A stretch of DNA of 64,000 bases. It comes from Pachyseris speciosa. Taxonomy: Eukaryota; Cnidaria; Anthozoa; Scleractinia; Pachyseridae. Below are positions 46,974 through 59,110 of this stretch, one piece after another. A model generated the notes under the pieces. The model was not told where the DNA came from and ran no database searches. It worked only from the letters and a program-made list of their open reading frames with translations. Position 1 is the first letter of the stretch; each line of letters begins with the position of its first letter. A program made the translations under genes and the position numbers. The stretch covers positions 1 to 64,000 of the forward strand of contig JAEMWC010000125.1 in NCBI GenBank assembly GCA_016490735.1, in the 5' to 3' direction.

Positions 46974-49425
46974 TGCTTCACTTTCTCAGAGACCTGCTCT
47001 TAAAGACACGATTTCGAGAACGGGTCTTTAACATGAGAAAGTGGGCATCAAATGATCGAGAGGAGAAAGAGGAAGCTACACAATTGTCTAGACTTGAACA
47101 GTTCTCTGAGATCACTTCTGCATCAACCAGTCTAACAAGATTGAAGATAACGACCGTTCAAGGGCCAAATCAAAGAATGCTACACGTGAGGAAACCCTAA
47201 CCAAAGTAATGGGATCTCCATGGTATCGGACAGAAGGCAGCCACAAGTATGACCTGACAAATTTTACTGAGCAAACTCGGGATGATACTCTAACAACAAA
47301 GCGGAAATTTTTGAGTACATCAGGGCGCTTCTACGACCCATTAGGTTTGCTCTCTCCAGTTATCTTGACTTTTAAATGAATGTTTCAAGAAATTTCCCAC
47401 CTAAAGTTAATTGGGAGGAGTCTTTGCCAGAAAACCTCACTTCGAACTGGAAGGAGTTAACAGAAGGCAGGGAGAGAGTCTCGAGCATTGCAATCCCTCG
47501 ATGCATTATAGAAGGGATAGAGGCTAAAGAAATTACATCAATTCAGTTGCATGGATTTGCCGATGCAAGTAGGCGTGCCTATGGTGCAAATGTTTACATT
47601 CGGGTGTCAACCACTGATGTCTGCTCATCATCTCTGCTGGCCTTCAAAACCGCGCGAGCTGTCCTTCTGAAAGGATATACAATCGTTCGTCTAGTCCTGA
47701 TGGCAGCTCTGACACTGGCAAACTTGCTGACTGCAGTGTATGATGAATTGGTTTCCACCGTCAAGATTGATACAGTGTAAAATTGGATTGATTCCCAAAT
47801 TGTCTGGTGGTGGATTCAAGGAGAGTCGAAGCAAATCAAGCAGTTTGTGCAGAATCGAGTCAAGAATATTAGCAGTCTTTGGAGGAGGGAGGGTTGGATG
47901 TACTGCCCCATGGAACTTGCTTCACGAGGTGCTTAGAGTTCAGAAATTGTATTCCGGCAATGATATGTGGTGGAAGGGACAACCATTTCTAGCGAGATTA
48001 GAAGATGAGTGGCCAAATGTACCGATCAATGGAATCAGTGTAGGCACAGTTCCAGAAGAGGCTTTAAAAGAACTGAGAAAAGGAAACTCAAGTGAAGTTG
48101 TAAGTGTATTGAATGTAACCGTTGTCAGGCTGGAGTTATCCAGCCTGACAGGTTCTGCAGCATCAGCAAACTTATCAGAGTAACCGCCCTTGTCCTAAAG
48201 TTCATTAAAGAATCAAAAGAAATCCAGGAATACTTCCTGACATGATTGTGGAGGAGATTAATGTTGCTGCAAACCTCTGGTACAAGCATGTCCAGACTAA
48301 ACTGGAAGAAAGTGAGAAATGTAGTGCAGCCTGGGAACAGTTAGGAGTTTTGTGGAGTGTTACCCTGCAAGGGAATAATCCACAACTCCTCACTACCTTA
48401 TTCAGCAAAATGTCCTATCCTGATTCCAAGAAAACAGCATTTTACGAAGTAGGTAATCAAGCAGTCCCATGAGAATGTGAATCACCATGAAGCTGGAGAA
48501 ACTCTTACCAAAGTCCGAGCTCAGTTCTGGATAACTAAAGAGAGGCAAGTTGTTAAATACAGGCATTCCAAGTGCGTAACATGCAAGAAAATACAAAGAA
48601 GAGCCTACAGCTCTCCACCTACTCCAATTCTACTTTCATTTTGGGTATCAGATGATCTGGCATGTTTTTCATGTTGGTGTAGACTTTGCCGGACCTTCGT
48701 ATGTGAAGAACATTTACCAGTCCACAAGAGTGATGTTTAAGTGCTATATCGTTCTGTTTACATGAACAAGCACAAAAGGCTATACACCTTGAAATCACCC
48801 CAGATCTATCAGCAAGGTCCTTGCTACGAGAACTCAAGCGATTCTTTGGAAGAAGAGGAATTCCAACCTTATGCATCTCGGATAATGGCAGAACTTACAA
48901 AGACTCTGTGGTGAAGAAGTTTGTTCTCAACAAGAACGTTGTTTGGCACTACAATACACCCACAGCCAACTGATGGGATGGCGTTTTTGAAGTCTGCGTG
49001 AAAGTGGTGTAAAGGTGTCTCAAGAAAGTGCTTCGTGACTCGAAGTAGAGCTATGAAGAGATGGAATCTGTTTTATCGAAACGGAACATGTTCTTAATTC
49101 CAGGGCCTTAACCTATGTCTATGATGAGTTTTCAGAAGTCCCTCTTACACCTTCGTATCATGTTATTGGAAGGCGGCTGTTGGAACAATCTCCTACCACA
49201 AATTCCACAATAAAAACTCTGTCTCGGCGGCAAAGATATTTGAATCGTGTACTTACGTATTTCAAAAGTCGCTGGAAGAAGGAATATATAAGTGGAATCA
49301 GAGAATACCAGAAACTCAAAGGAAGAGAACCAAAGAGAATGTTTCAAGAAGGAGATGTCGTAGCGGAGCTCCGGCGGTCCGAAGGGCCCCCAAGCGGAGC
49401 ACCATGGTTAAGAAAACTATGGTAA
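46974..49425 (+). mobile_element. BEL/Pao pol remnant, least damaged copy (unit C)
   Basis: The MRKWASNDREEKEEATQ frame is open for 75 codons (46973-47200) where A and B have a TAG. The 134-codon frame 47376-47780 covers the RNase H-like part (LHGFADASRRAYGANVYI) and continues through GYTIVRL where A and B stop. A frame at 48242-48472 keeps AANLWYKHVQTKLEESEK. The integrase core is still interrupted (for example near 48976), so the copy is inactive. Confidence 0.87.
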
Positions 49426-49795
49426 TCCATCTGCTCGAGAAAATTTTGTTTTGATCATCGTACGACCGTACGTCCGCCCCTCCATGTATGCGATGTAAAA
49501 TGTCCCATTAAGTGTGTGTTGTAACCCGCGTTTAGTGTACATGTTTTTGTGTACATCTTTTGATATTGGACGTCAATGTTATGGGCAATTGACACCTATC
49601 AAAACAACGTATCCACTGATTAGTAGCACGTGACCATATCTCGGGCTCAAGTTAAGACCTCATCGAGGTCAGCTGTTTTTTTAAGTTTACCGCTGACCAG
49701 GTACTGGTTTCCGATTGGATCGCAGGCTCAAGCCAGATGTAGGACACCCAAACCAAAACGAGGCTTAAACTTTTGCGCGCTTTCAGCGGCTCAAG

Positions 49796-50277
49796 ATTGC
49801 ACACTCAAGTTTGTTTCTTCATTTTGAGCACAACAACTTCATCTTCTTCGAAGTTCTGTCTTTTAATTCGCGTAAAAGGCATGAAAATCAAGAACTACTA
49901 AGATACTCCGGAAGGTGAATTTTCAACTGATAAAATGGAAGAGTAAAACACTTGTCTCAAGAAATTGTTAAATTTTGGATCCACTGGTATGGTGCCCGGA
50001 TTGTGTGGTTGAAAAACAAAATGATTTAACGCTTCAAGGGCTTGTTCAGTTTACCGCGGCATCTTGCAGCTCACCACGAAAGTTCACTTTACAATTCACC
50101 GGCATTAATTGTCCAGCTTTAGTGGATGGATGCGTATTTTCAGGTCGTAGAAAGCTCGACAACACAGGTATTTTTATAAAATTGACGCTTAGCATTTGAG
50201 GTTTAATCGTTATTACTTTTGTTCTGGAACTAAACTTGTATTTTTGTCTCGACTGGATATAAATAACAATCTACTCG
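49796..50277 (+). repeat. C/D junction: single 0.5 kb segment
   Basis: Only one copy is present here. Its left end resembles the first-type copy (the sequence following GCGGCTCAAG) and its right part resembles the second-type copy. An internal stretch of about 60 bp around 50110 is missing relative to 17640-17700. It is either the ancestral single state or a product of exchange between the two copies. Confidence 0.7.
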
Positions 50278-50666
50278 TCTTGGACACAAAGACGTAGCTA
50301 GTAGAGTTACTTGTTAGTTGTTTTGCAAGCGAATGAGTGTTTTCCTCTGCTTGGCTGACTATACATGATTTTTGACGTCAGTGTTTCTATAGTGTTAAGA
50401 ACTGAAAGAAACGTTTGCCCTTATGTTATTGACACGTAATCGCAATAAGTCCTCGTAAAGTATCTTTCATGTTTTGCGCGACGAGGTCAATTTCAGTAAA
50501 TTTCTGAAAACACAAGTGATATTAATCCTTACTTTTACTCGGGCCCATGCGATTACCTATCCAAACTATCAGGATTGTTTAATTTCCTTTTTCTCTTTTC
50601 TACGACATTTAAGTTTATGTCTAAGCTTAACGTACTACCAAATATGTTTGTTAAGCCCCGGCTAAA

Positions 50667-51012
50667 GATCAAACATTTTCATCCAACATCGTGTTTGTCA
50701 CCCATAACGTTTGGTGGCTAAACGCATAGCAATGTTTGACCAAACAGCGGACCAAGTGAGTCCAAAAAATGACTTTTTCGTATTATCGCTGAAATTTTCG
50801 ACGTTATGTGGTTTATTTGCTTGCTTTTTACCGTTTGTGTACGATTGTTTGTTGGAGTGGCTAAACTATCAAACATTTGTTCGTAATGCGAAATTTTGGA
50901 TGAACATGTTTGATCTAAATCAAACATGGAAAGCCATTTAATGCACTATTGTGAGAGGTGGCTAAACGATGAAACATGCTCTTCCAACGACGCTAGATCA
51001 AAATATTTGATC
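50667..51012. mobile_element. 346 bp MITE-like element (unit D)
   Basis: The right end reads CTAGATCAAAATATTTGATC, whereas A, B and C have GATGAAAATATTTGATC. D therefore differs inside the terminal repeat. It also carries several substitutions near 50815-50850 not shared with the other units. Confidence 0.48.
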
Positions 51013-51613
51013 ATTCTTAGATTGCTAAAAATTTTTTTCGAGCAGACACCCGCGTCGATTGTATTTTTTCTTGTAATGTTTTGAGGTTTTTGAACCACAG
51101 TCAATTCCTGTTGACTGCTCTAAAAACAAAATATTTGCGCAAGGAAAGCCATGCGGTATTGCTCAATACCAGTAAAAAAATTATAATCGTGGAGCTCCGC
51201 CTTTAGGCGTGCGACTTTTTTGAACAGCTTTAAAAAAAACGCATGCCGCAGGAGTTTACATTAAGTGACATGAAGGCATTTAAAGAATTCATTATTTCTC
51301 TGGGAAATGAAATTTGGCTAAGTTGTGAGGTAAACAAAGTAAATTTCATTCAGCGTAAAAACTGTCTTCGTTATCTCGCCCTGTCCAGGTATTTGGCTCT
51401 CGTAGTTTGTTGTATTTTGATCTAATTTTTTTCTGTGGTATGTTGCTTGTTCCTTTTTTGTTGCCATTTTGATTATTTTGTTGTTTTTGTAGCCGTCGAG
51501 ATAAGTTTGCTGTGGAGGTATTTTGCTGTCGTTGCCTTCTATTTTCAAGACATGGTACTAAAAGTAAAGAACACGAACTTTTCCAGTATAACTTTATTTT
51601 AACAGGTAATAGG

Positions 51614-51844
51614 AGGATCGAATTCCAAAGGGTTTTACTGACCGTAAAAAGGTTCGCAGGAAGGCAAGGCCACTGAAGAGAACTGCTTTTGTATAATACG
51701 ATCGAAGACCTCCTAAGGAACTGATTGACAGGCGACGTTTCCTGCTGCCCAACTTAAAAGCTGCGAAGGAGCAAGGGTAGAGAGCCCTTTAGCGCTTTAG
51801 AGCCGGACAAGCTGTATGTCAATGATAACTTGGTCTCAGAGTAA
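51614..51844 (+). mobile_element. L1-like ORF1 C-terminal fragment (unit D)
   Basis: The same internal TAG is present, so this stop predates the array. D has extra single-base losses (near 51710 and 51790) and substitutions. Confidence 0.55.
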
Positions 51845-52081
51845 AACCTAATTAATTCGATTGTCGGTTTTTGCAGCTTCTTTTGATTTCACGTAGCCAT
51901 TTGACAATTTTACGTTGTGTAATTATCGTTTTTCTGGGAGCTGGGATGATTTTGAAATATAAATCTATCGAAAGCAGAGATGCAAGTAGCAATGCCACGA
52001 CGACGAAGTGCTTGCTTCATGTGGATGTTATTTTATGCATGTGTGTATGTTCTCTTTTTTTACTGGGGAAAATATAGTGAT

Positions 52082-54193
52082 ATCAAAATGGAAATAAGAG
52101 TCAGTGCTTACCATCACTTATTCAAAGTAGAAAGCAAGAAATGTCTCGCAAAAAGGAACAAGACCGGAGCGAAAGACTGGAAGAACTAGACAATGTCCTT
52201 TCCCAGGAAAATAACGCTAACGAAATTAAAGAAAAACAACAGGAAACATAAGACTAAAACAGTAAGTTTCAATACTTTACGAAAACAAAGGGAAAGTTGA
52301 AATCATCCGGTCTAAAGCCAGGTCGATTGACTTAGGCGAACAGCCAACAAAATATTTCTTCATTTTAGAAAAGCGAAATTATAATAGTAAAATAATCAGA
52401 GAAGTGAAACGGTAGGAGGGAGAAATTTTACACGAAGAAAAGGAGATATTATTGAATATTGAACATTTTTATAGAGATCTGTTTACCTCCGACGTGCGAA
52501 AAGTACATGCGACTTATTCGAATCTTTTGTCGAGAACCTTGAAACACCAAAACTTCAGGATAACGAACGTGACAAATTCGAAGGGGAAATCTCTCTTAAA
52601 GAATATAACAATGTCATGCGGACATTCGCTAAAGGGAAATCCCCAGGTGATGACGGACTCGCGTGGGAGTTCTACAACTGGTTTTTTGACTTGTTTGGAC
52701 AAGATTTAGTTGAGTGCTTTAACACGTCGTTTTACCTAAAGAAGATTCAGATCCTACTGATCTCTCTAACTGGCGACCAATAACTCTCCTTAATATAGAT
52801 TACAAAATTGCATCCAAAGTTATAGCTTAAAGTCCTAACGCACTTAATCAATCCTGATCAATCAGATTTTATTAAAGGGAGATACACTGACCAAAATATT
52901 AGACTGATTAACGACATATGACAAACAAAAAAGAAAAAATGATAATTACAATTTTGAGGAAAGATTGCAAATACTTGAATCTGCTAATGATATCTAGCAG
53001 CCTCGATATCTTACACTGTTCGGAAGATGTCTTATAACAAAAAGTTTAGCTATCTCGCAGCTTGTACACCCGATTTCGATTCTTGATTTCCTAAAGAATA
53101 TATCAAAGCCGCTGACTGTGAAATATTGAAATTCATTTGGAAAAGAAAGAGGGACAAAATCAAGCGTAAAGCTATGTTTCTAGACTATAACCAAGGAGGC
53201 TACATGCACACAGCGTGGAAATTATGTCTAAATCTCTCAAGCTAGTTTGGATCTCGAGATTCGTAATAAAGGACCAAAGGAATGAGTCCTGGAAGGTAAT
53301 TCCAGAACATTTTTTGTTTTGATAGGTACGGTGGGTTAAAATTTCTGTTTCGTTGGAATTATGACCAAACATTTCCTGAGAAAGCACATTTCTTAAACTT
53401 TTACAACTTATTGTTACATTATTTCGTTGAACTTAAATCCTCTTACCATCCCCAAGACAGTGACCAGGAATGGGTTAGATTCAATAACAAACAAATTCGC
53501 ATAAATGGTCGAAAAATTTTCTATTGGAGCTGGTTTAATAGGACTGCTACTTTTATTCAAGATCTTCTGAGAGCGGATGGGAAGTTCCGCTCTCACGCAG
53601 AGTTCGTTGGAAAATACGATTGAAACTCCAATTTCTTAACTAACATGCAGGTTGTATCGGCAATCCCACAGCCTCTTATTGATAGAGCAAGTGCAAAACT
53701 AATGGATAAATCCACTTTTTTTCAGCGAGCGAGTTGCAACTAACTACTGATATCACTAAAAAAAGTGCTAAATATGAAAAATAGGTTTTATTACTGGCTT
53801 CTGATGAAAAAATCCGAGGTACAAACACACATTGAAGGGGATTGAAAAATGGCAGAGAGATTTACAGTCACACGCCACCACGATTGATTCTTTTCTTAGC
53901 AGTGCATAAGGATAGTTATGCAGGTTGTATCGGCAATCCCACAGCCTCTTATTGATAGGGCAAGTGCAAAACTAATGGACAAATCCACCTTTATTTCAGC
54001 GAGCGAGTTCCAACTAACTACTGATATCACTATAAACTTGCTTAAAATGAAAAATAGGTATTATTACTGGCTTCTGATAAAAGATCCGAGGTACAAACAT
54101 ACATTGAATGGGAATGAAATATGGCAGAGAGATTTACAGTCACAAGCCACCACGATTGATTCTTTTTTCAGCAGTCCACAAGGAGAGTTATAA
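52082..54193 (+). mobile_element. L1-like ORF2 remnant, fullest copy (unit D)
   Basis: D keeps about 260 bp (52971-53242) missing elsewhere. It reads as the usual L1 region after the palm, including FIWKRKRDKIKRKAMFLDYN near 53137 and, in another frame, EIMSKSLKLVWISRFV near 53220. The endonuclease and YxDD motif are absent here too, so the major truncation predates the array. A 64-codon stretch at 53411-53623 contains NGRKIFYWSWFNRTATFIQD, typical of the C-terminal domain. Confidence 0.8.
53645..54193 (+). repeat. 273 bp direct duplication at the L1 3' end (unit D)
   Basis: Copies start at 53645 and 53918. Here the two copies are more alike at their starts (both CAATCCCACAGCCTCTTATTGATAG), whereas in A-C the second copy reads CAAACTCACAGCC. 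D thus preserves the earlier state. Confidence 0.83.
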
Positions 54194-55321
54194 CTAAGCC
54201 GTCTGTAAAAGGTTCAGCAGGCAATACAACCTTTTATAATTGAGCCGTCTGAAAAAGGTCCAGAAGCAGAGCGAAGAGGATCGGATCCTGGTTTGGTTGG
54301 CATTTTTTCCAGCATTAAGAAGGCAACCGGGAAAGCTCTGTGATCTTTGGATGTTACTGGCAAATGATCTGAAAAGACAGAAAATAATGTAGTAAGTGAC
54401 GGACGAAGAGACCGAGGACGTGTTATGATCAGTAGGTGAAGTGATGGGTGGGTAAGGCACAGAGGTTGGTTTGTGAATGAGAAAGAATTGAACTGAGTCA
54501 CTTCTTAATGATACCGGCGAAACGTATGTATACAAACAGATCTCTTATTTCGCCGGACAAAAAAAAAAGAAAATGACGGTGAATATAAAGGCCATGCAAC
54601 AATCTCACGGTTCTTGATAGGCTTTGTTTGAAAATACTCTTTTAGTTTTGGGTAAACTGCAATTCGCATGGAAGAGTTCGATACTTTTTCTCCCCCGCTG
54701 TAAGAAAATGAACCCAGTGTGACCTTGGAATATACGCGTTCGCCAGTTTCAATATTGAGATAAATACTGTAAGGCGTGAATTGTACGCGTTGCTGAATTG
54801 AAATGAAATCTTTATTTAACCGTTAGAGGACACAAACAGCATAGGAGCATTAATTATATAAATTAGAGGACAAAATTTATTTACCCTCTGTGTTACTATA
54901 AGTTACACTGCTGTAAATGGAAGCCTTTAGCATGAAGCCTAATCTTAAAGCAGTTACTGAAGTTAAAATTACAAAACCATTTAGGGCTCAACAGATGATT
55001 AAAGCTTCACCGACTATTTGAGGGAACCTGGGATGTCATTCCAAAAGAAAAGCTTGAATTACACCGACATCACTCCATGTAAGAGAACGGTGTATCTTCC
55101 GTAAGCCACTTCCAGCCATCTCTATCCCCTTGTGCTTGCAGAGTTTTTTCATCATGTGCATTAACCAAAATAGAGTTGCAGCTAGTTTTAAAGAGATTTA
55201 ATAAGCGTCCCCTCGCTTAACCGCTCTCCTTCGAATAAGCGACGAAATACGGTATCCGATGACAAACAAACCAATTTCGTGCCCTTAAACTTCACAGTTT
55301 TGCGGATTTTGGCGTTCTTAC
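54194..55321. other. Non-coding stretch after L1 (unit D)
   Basis: Lacks the TTTTAATTT stretch near 54560 found in the other units (replaced by an A run). An 84-codon minus-strand frame at 55188-55442 overlaps the exon-like block described at 55322 and reads through its intron, so the frame itself is probably not a protein. Confidence 0.5.
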
Positions 55322-55505
55322 CTCTTCCATCTGTTGTCTTAGGTTGTTTTCCCTCCAGTGGGAGTGGTGTTGTGGCCTGATGCATAATCTGAATAGAGGA
55401 AAAAGGAATCGTTTGCGCCGGTGTAACATCAACTAATACCAATATATAGAAATGCGCCGATTTAATAAACGTAAGTTAACGACTTACCTCGCCTACTGCA
55501 GACAT
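55322..55505 (-). pseudogene. Exon-like pair with splice signals (unit D)
   Basis: Exon 1 is 55505-55488 and exon 2 is 55388-55322. D differs in protein sequence (ATTPLPLEGKQPKTTDGRG) but keeps frame and length, and its first donor GAGGTAAGT fits the consensus better than the GAAGTAAGT of A-C. Keeping all splice signals despite divergence mildly supports a functional past. Confidence 0.42.
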
Positions 55506-55766
55506 TCTTGCCTAAAGGATAAAAAGATTGGGATCCTGAAGTTTACGATTTGAACACGGCTTAATTTGAAGCGCCTCAGCAACGGACTTTCCACAAATCA
55601 GGAAAGAAAGTTATAAGGAGAAAGCCGCAGGTTGAACTTTTATATGGGACGTTGTGAAACCCATGATGTACTTGTGTTTGCAGCATGACCGGATTTAGTC
55701 ACGATTCCCCGCATTGTACGGTAGCGACGGTTTTGACACTGACGAATTGGCGCTGAGAACATGCAT

Positions 55767-56690
55767 GAAATTGGTTTGTTTGTCATCAAATATTGTCCTT
55801 ATATTAAATTACCAAATCAGGCAGCACGAGTTAAGCACTCGATGGGGTTGTGACATCAGATTTGATCAATTGAAATAAATTAGTTAAACTCTCCGAAAGA
55901 AACAATAATGAGCCAGCCAAAACCTTTACGGATCAACAGTGAATACGAAACCTAATCTTCGAAATAATGATAATAAATTGCTCCTTTACAAACCTCGGAA
56001 CGAAAACATTAAAACAACTTTGCACTAAAGTTTTAAATTACCTCCCAGGATATCTCAAAAAGTGGAGGGAATCGTGACCAGAGGGAATCAATTCCTGTGA
56101 AAGGAATCGACCCTAGACCTAATCTGATCATGCTGCTACCACAAGAACAGCATGGGTACCAAAATACCCCATAATTATCAAAGTTCAACCTGCGGCTTTC
56201 TTCTCACATAACTTCCCTTATTATTCGTCGAAAGTCAAGTTGTCGTCTGTTTCTGAGCACTTCAAATTCAGCCGTGTTCAGATATATTATGCATCAGGCA
56301 GGAACATCAATCCCACTGGAGGAAAAAGAACTGAGAACAACAGGTGGAAAAGGTAAGAACTTCAAAATATCTGCAAAAATGAGGTATTAATTGCACGAAA
56401 TTGGTTTGTTTGTCATCAAATACTGATCTCCTTATATTAAAAATCAGGCAGCACGAGTTGTCACTCGATAGGCTTGTGACATCAGATTCGATGGTATCCG
56501 TCAAAGTCTAAAAATAAAATTAAACTCTCTGAAAGAAACGATATGGAGCCCACTAATGGTTTACAGAGCAACGGTAATACGAAACATAATCTTCGAAATA
56601 ACGATAATAAATTGCTTCTTTACAAACCTAGGAACAAAAGCATTAAAAAAGTATTTTTACTAAAGTTTGGAATGACGTCCCAGGTTCTCT
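55767..56690 (+). repeat. Mid-unit tandem repeat, two copies (unit D)
   Basis: One full copy and one partial copy start at 55767 and about 56396, with an exon-like block at the end of the first (56287-56352). D may show the original two-copy state, with a third gained in the ancestor of A-C, or an independent loss. Confidence 0.75.
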
Positions 56691-57025
56691 GAAACAGTTG
56701 ATGAGGATTTGATCTTTTAAACGAGAGCCTTCATCTGTTGAAACCTTGTAAACGATTTTGTAATTTTAACCGATTAAGGGCAAACAAATGTCGCTAAGGC
56801 TTGAGCAAAACTGGAAATGGGCAAAAAAAAAACCCTTGATACTTTGATGGTAGTTAATCCTTGGGATGAAACTACTCACTGTGGTATTTGTTTGATTTCT
56901 AAGAAAATCCTGAGCTGAGCATCAGGGGTGGGGGGGGGGGGGGGGGAGTTTAGGCCTCAAAAAGCATGTTTTGGACAATTCACACCTTGAAATTTGGTGT
57001 TTTGACAGCAAAATATTTCAAAAAG

Positions 57026-58036
57026 CAACTTTTTGATCTGTCTTCCTACTTAACCGATGTATTATCTCCCCTAACAGGGAGCTCAGAGTACACAGTTGAC
57101 AACTCAGCTCATTTTGTGTCCATTGTAAAAGGGTGAAAGGGTACTAGAAAACGAGATCATGGTGTCTTTCGACGTAGTGTCTCTGTTTTCGAACTTTCCA
57201 ATCGAAGGAACAGTACAGACTGCACTGTGAAAACTAGAAGCTGACCCGTGCCTTGTCAACCGCACGACTCTAACACCTATGTAGATTACAGACGTCCTTA
57301 GTTTCGTTGTTAGATCTACATACTTTCAGTATGATGGACTGATTTACGAACGGCAAGAAAGAGCAGCCATGGGTAGCCCTGTATCCGCAGTGATAGTTAA
57401 CCTCTACATGGAGGGTTTTGAGGAGCAAGCTTTGACATCGACGCTCTGTACACCTAAAATCTGGAAACGCTATGTGGATGACACCTTTACCATCTTAGAT
57501 CGTGGCAAAATTGACTCGTTCTTACAACACCTGAATAGTCAACAGCCAACGATCCGTTTCACAATGGAAACTGAGAATGACAACTCAATTCCCTTCCTTG
57601 ATACGTTGATCATCAAGGAATCGAATGGATACTTCTCTACCAGTGTTTACAGAAAGCCTACACACACTGACCAGTATCTAGTGTATGATTCACACCACCC
57701 GCAATCTGTAAAACGCGGTATTGTCAAGTGCCTGTACGATCGATCTAAACACCTCATAACAAAACCATCGGTTATCTCTCATGAAAAGAAACACCTCTCA
57801 TCTTGGATCACACCTAGTGCGACCTAAGGACATTGTCGATCCAGTAAAACAAGACGTAGTAGTCTACAAGATTCCCTGCGAATGCGGTAAGGTTTATATT
57901 GGAGAGACGGGAAAATCTATGCATGAACGGATTAAGGACCACGATAGAGACATACGGCTTGCTCAAACCCAATCCTCCGCCGTTTTAAAACATAGCAACG
58001 CGACCGGACATTATCCCTCTGGGACGAAGTTAAATT
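57026..58036 (+). mobile_element. Penelope-like retroelement, best endonuclease but cut off (unit D)
   Basis: Open frame 57369-57827 with YVDD at 57471-57482. D keeps 38 bp upstream of the main frame (near 57190-57228) that A-C have lost. The endonuclease segment (57781-58036) preserves the CECGKVYIGETGKSMHERIK pattern, with the paired cysteines and the glycines mutated in A-C. A 2.8 kb deletion at 58036 removes the C-terminal tail, so this copy is also defective. Confidence 0.87.
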
Positions 58037-58037
58037 T
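58036..58037. other. Breakpoint of a 2.8 kb deletion in unit D
   Basis: Left flank GACGAAGTTAAATTTA matches 8702-8717 in A; right flank GCCAAGCACTATT matches 11530. Both A ends contain TTTA, so 4 bp of microhomology is visible. Confidence 0.87.
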
Positions 58038-58558
58038 AGCCAAGCACTATTATCCCCTGAAAGTACGTTTTTTTAATGTCTTTTACCCTTTTACCCCCGG
58101 TCCCTTCCCCTGTGCGCTCCCTGTTTAGTGATCCGCAGTTTGACAGGTGAATTCAGTGAATATTCACATTATTGAAAAATGTAGCAAGGACGCCAGGACT
58201 GTCTTTCAAGCTCTGCAATACGCTTTAAAAGCATTTAAGCCGTTACAAGGAGTACTTACCATTTACGAAGAATACCGAGAAATTCCGGAGATAAAATTTT
58301 ATTGTTTGTGCCATGTCCTCAGTAAAGTTTTCAGAACTGATGTTTAAGGCTCTCCTGGAGATGCTGGAACAATTTACATTATCATCACTTGTGTTGGGCA
58401 TCGATACTGAATTGTGCACAAATTTCCAACCGGATGAATCTGACATCTTGTGGCAATGACAGACATTTTGCTTATTCTGTTATTGCTTGTCTTGCAACTC
58501 TTCTTTGTTTGTTAGTTTTCGACAACGTTTAATATAGGGGTTTGGAACGAAACTTAAG
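58037..58558. other. Spacer remnant after the 2.8 kb deletion (unit D)
   Basis: It resumes at the sequence equivalent to 11530 (GCCAAGCACTATTATCCCC). The poly(G) region is gone. A 66-codon frame at 58147-58347 matches the unidentified frame at 11689 with a few amino-acid changes. Confidence 0.5.
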
Positions 58559-58795
58559 AAAAATATCTTAACAGTAAATCTATAAAAGAAAACCCCTTCC
58601 TTATTAGACGTTTCGTATGCTAGGCAAAGATAGGTTTTCTTAATCTAGGCCCCAGACCCTTATAATAGAAAATTAGAAGTATATAAATAGGGTTCAAATA
58701 TTGTAATGATCACTTTTGAAAACGTATGTTGTCTAGCATACGAAACGTCTAATAAGGTGTCTCCTTTTATCGATTTACTGTTAAGATAGTTTTTG
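58559..58795. mobile_element. Foldback element with better-paired arms (unit D)
   Basis: The right arm reads CATACGAAACGTCTAATAAGG and pairs perfectly with the left CTTATTAGACGTTTCGTATG, where A-C have a mismatch. The left arm also has TTCC inserted near 58597. D therefore preserves the older, more symmetric hairpin. Confidence 0.7.
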
Positions 58796-59110
58796 TTGTT
58801 CTTTAGGTGCACCCCAACTACCATCACTGGCCACCACCACCACCTTCACTATTTGTTCTGAGTACAATAATTCAGTCAATAGCTGTAAGCGGTCCCCTTA
58901 AGTAATACATATAAGGCAGTGTAACGCAACATTTGCCGTTGGCTGAATGTTATTCCCGTTTGAATTCAACACTATTCCACATTATTCAAGAAGCCATCCC
59001 CAAGGTATGAATGCCTTTACATTCATGGCTTATCTTCTGCATGTTAAGAAGCGATTTCTGAGCGAAAATTGCGAGTAACCATTGTGCTGTTTTGATTTGA
59101 TTTTAAGAGT
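58796..59110. other. Spacer after the foldback, up to the transposon insertion (unit D)
   Basis: Corresponds to 12333-12645. It carries AGTCAATAGCTG near 58874, as in unit C, which A and B have shortened to AGTCGCTG. Confidence 0.6.

Larger units (their letters stand above)
32705..49795 (+). repeat. Tandem unit C
   Basis: Third unit, about 17.1 kb, with the full gene order. Its BEL/Pao frames are the least damaged of the three copies. It carries about 240 bp at 43787-44027 absent from A and B, and keeps 15 bp near 40305 and 17 bp near 45975 that A and B have lost. It shares with A and B the 62 bp duplication and the L1 and Penelope deletions that D lacks, placing it between D and the A/B pair. 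Confidence 0.93.

Noticed and set aside
55188..55442. 84-codon minus-strand protein in unit D
   Set aside because: The frame crosses the intron-like gap and both donor sites of the exon-like pair. The spliced reading is the better explanation.
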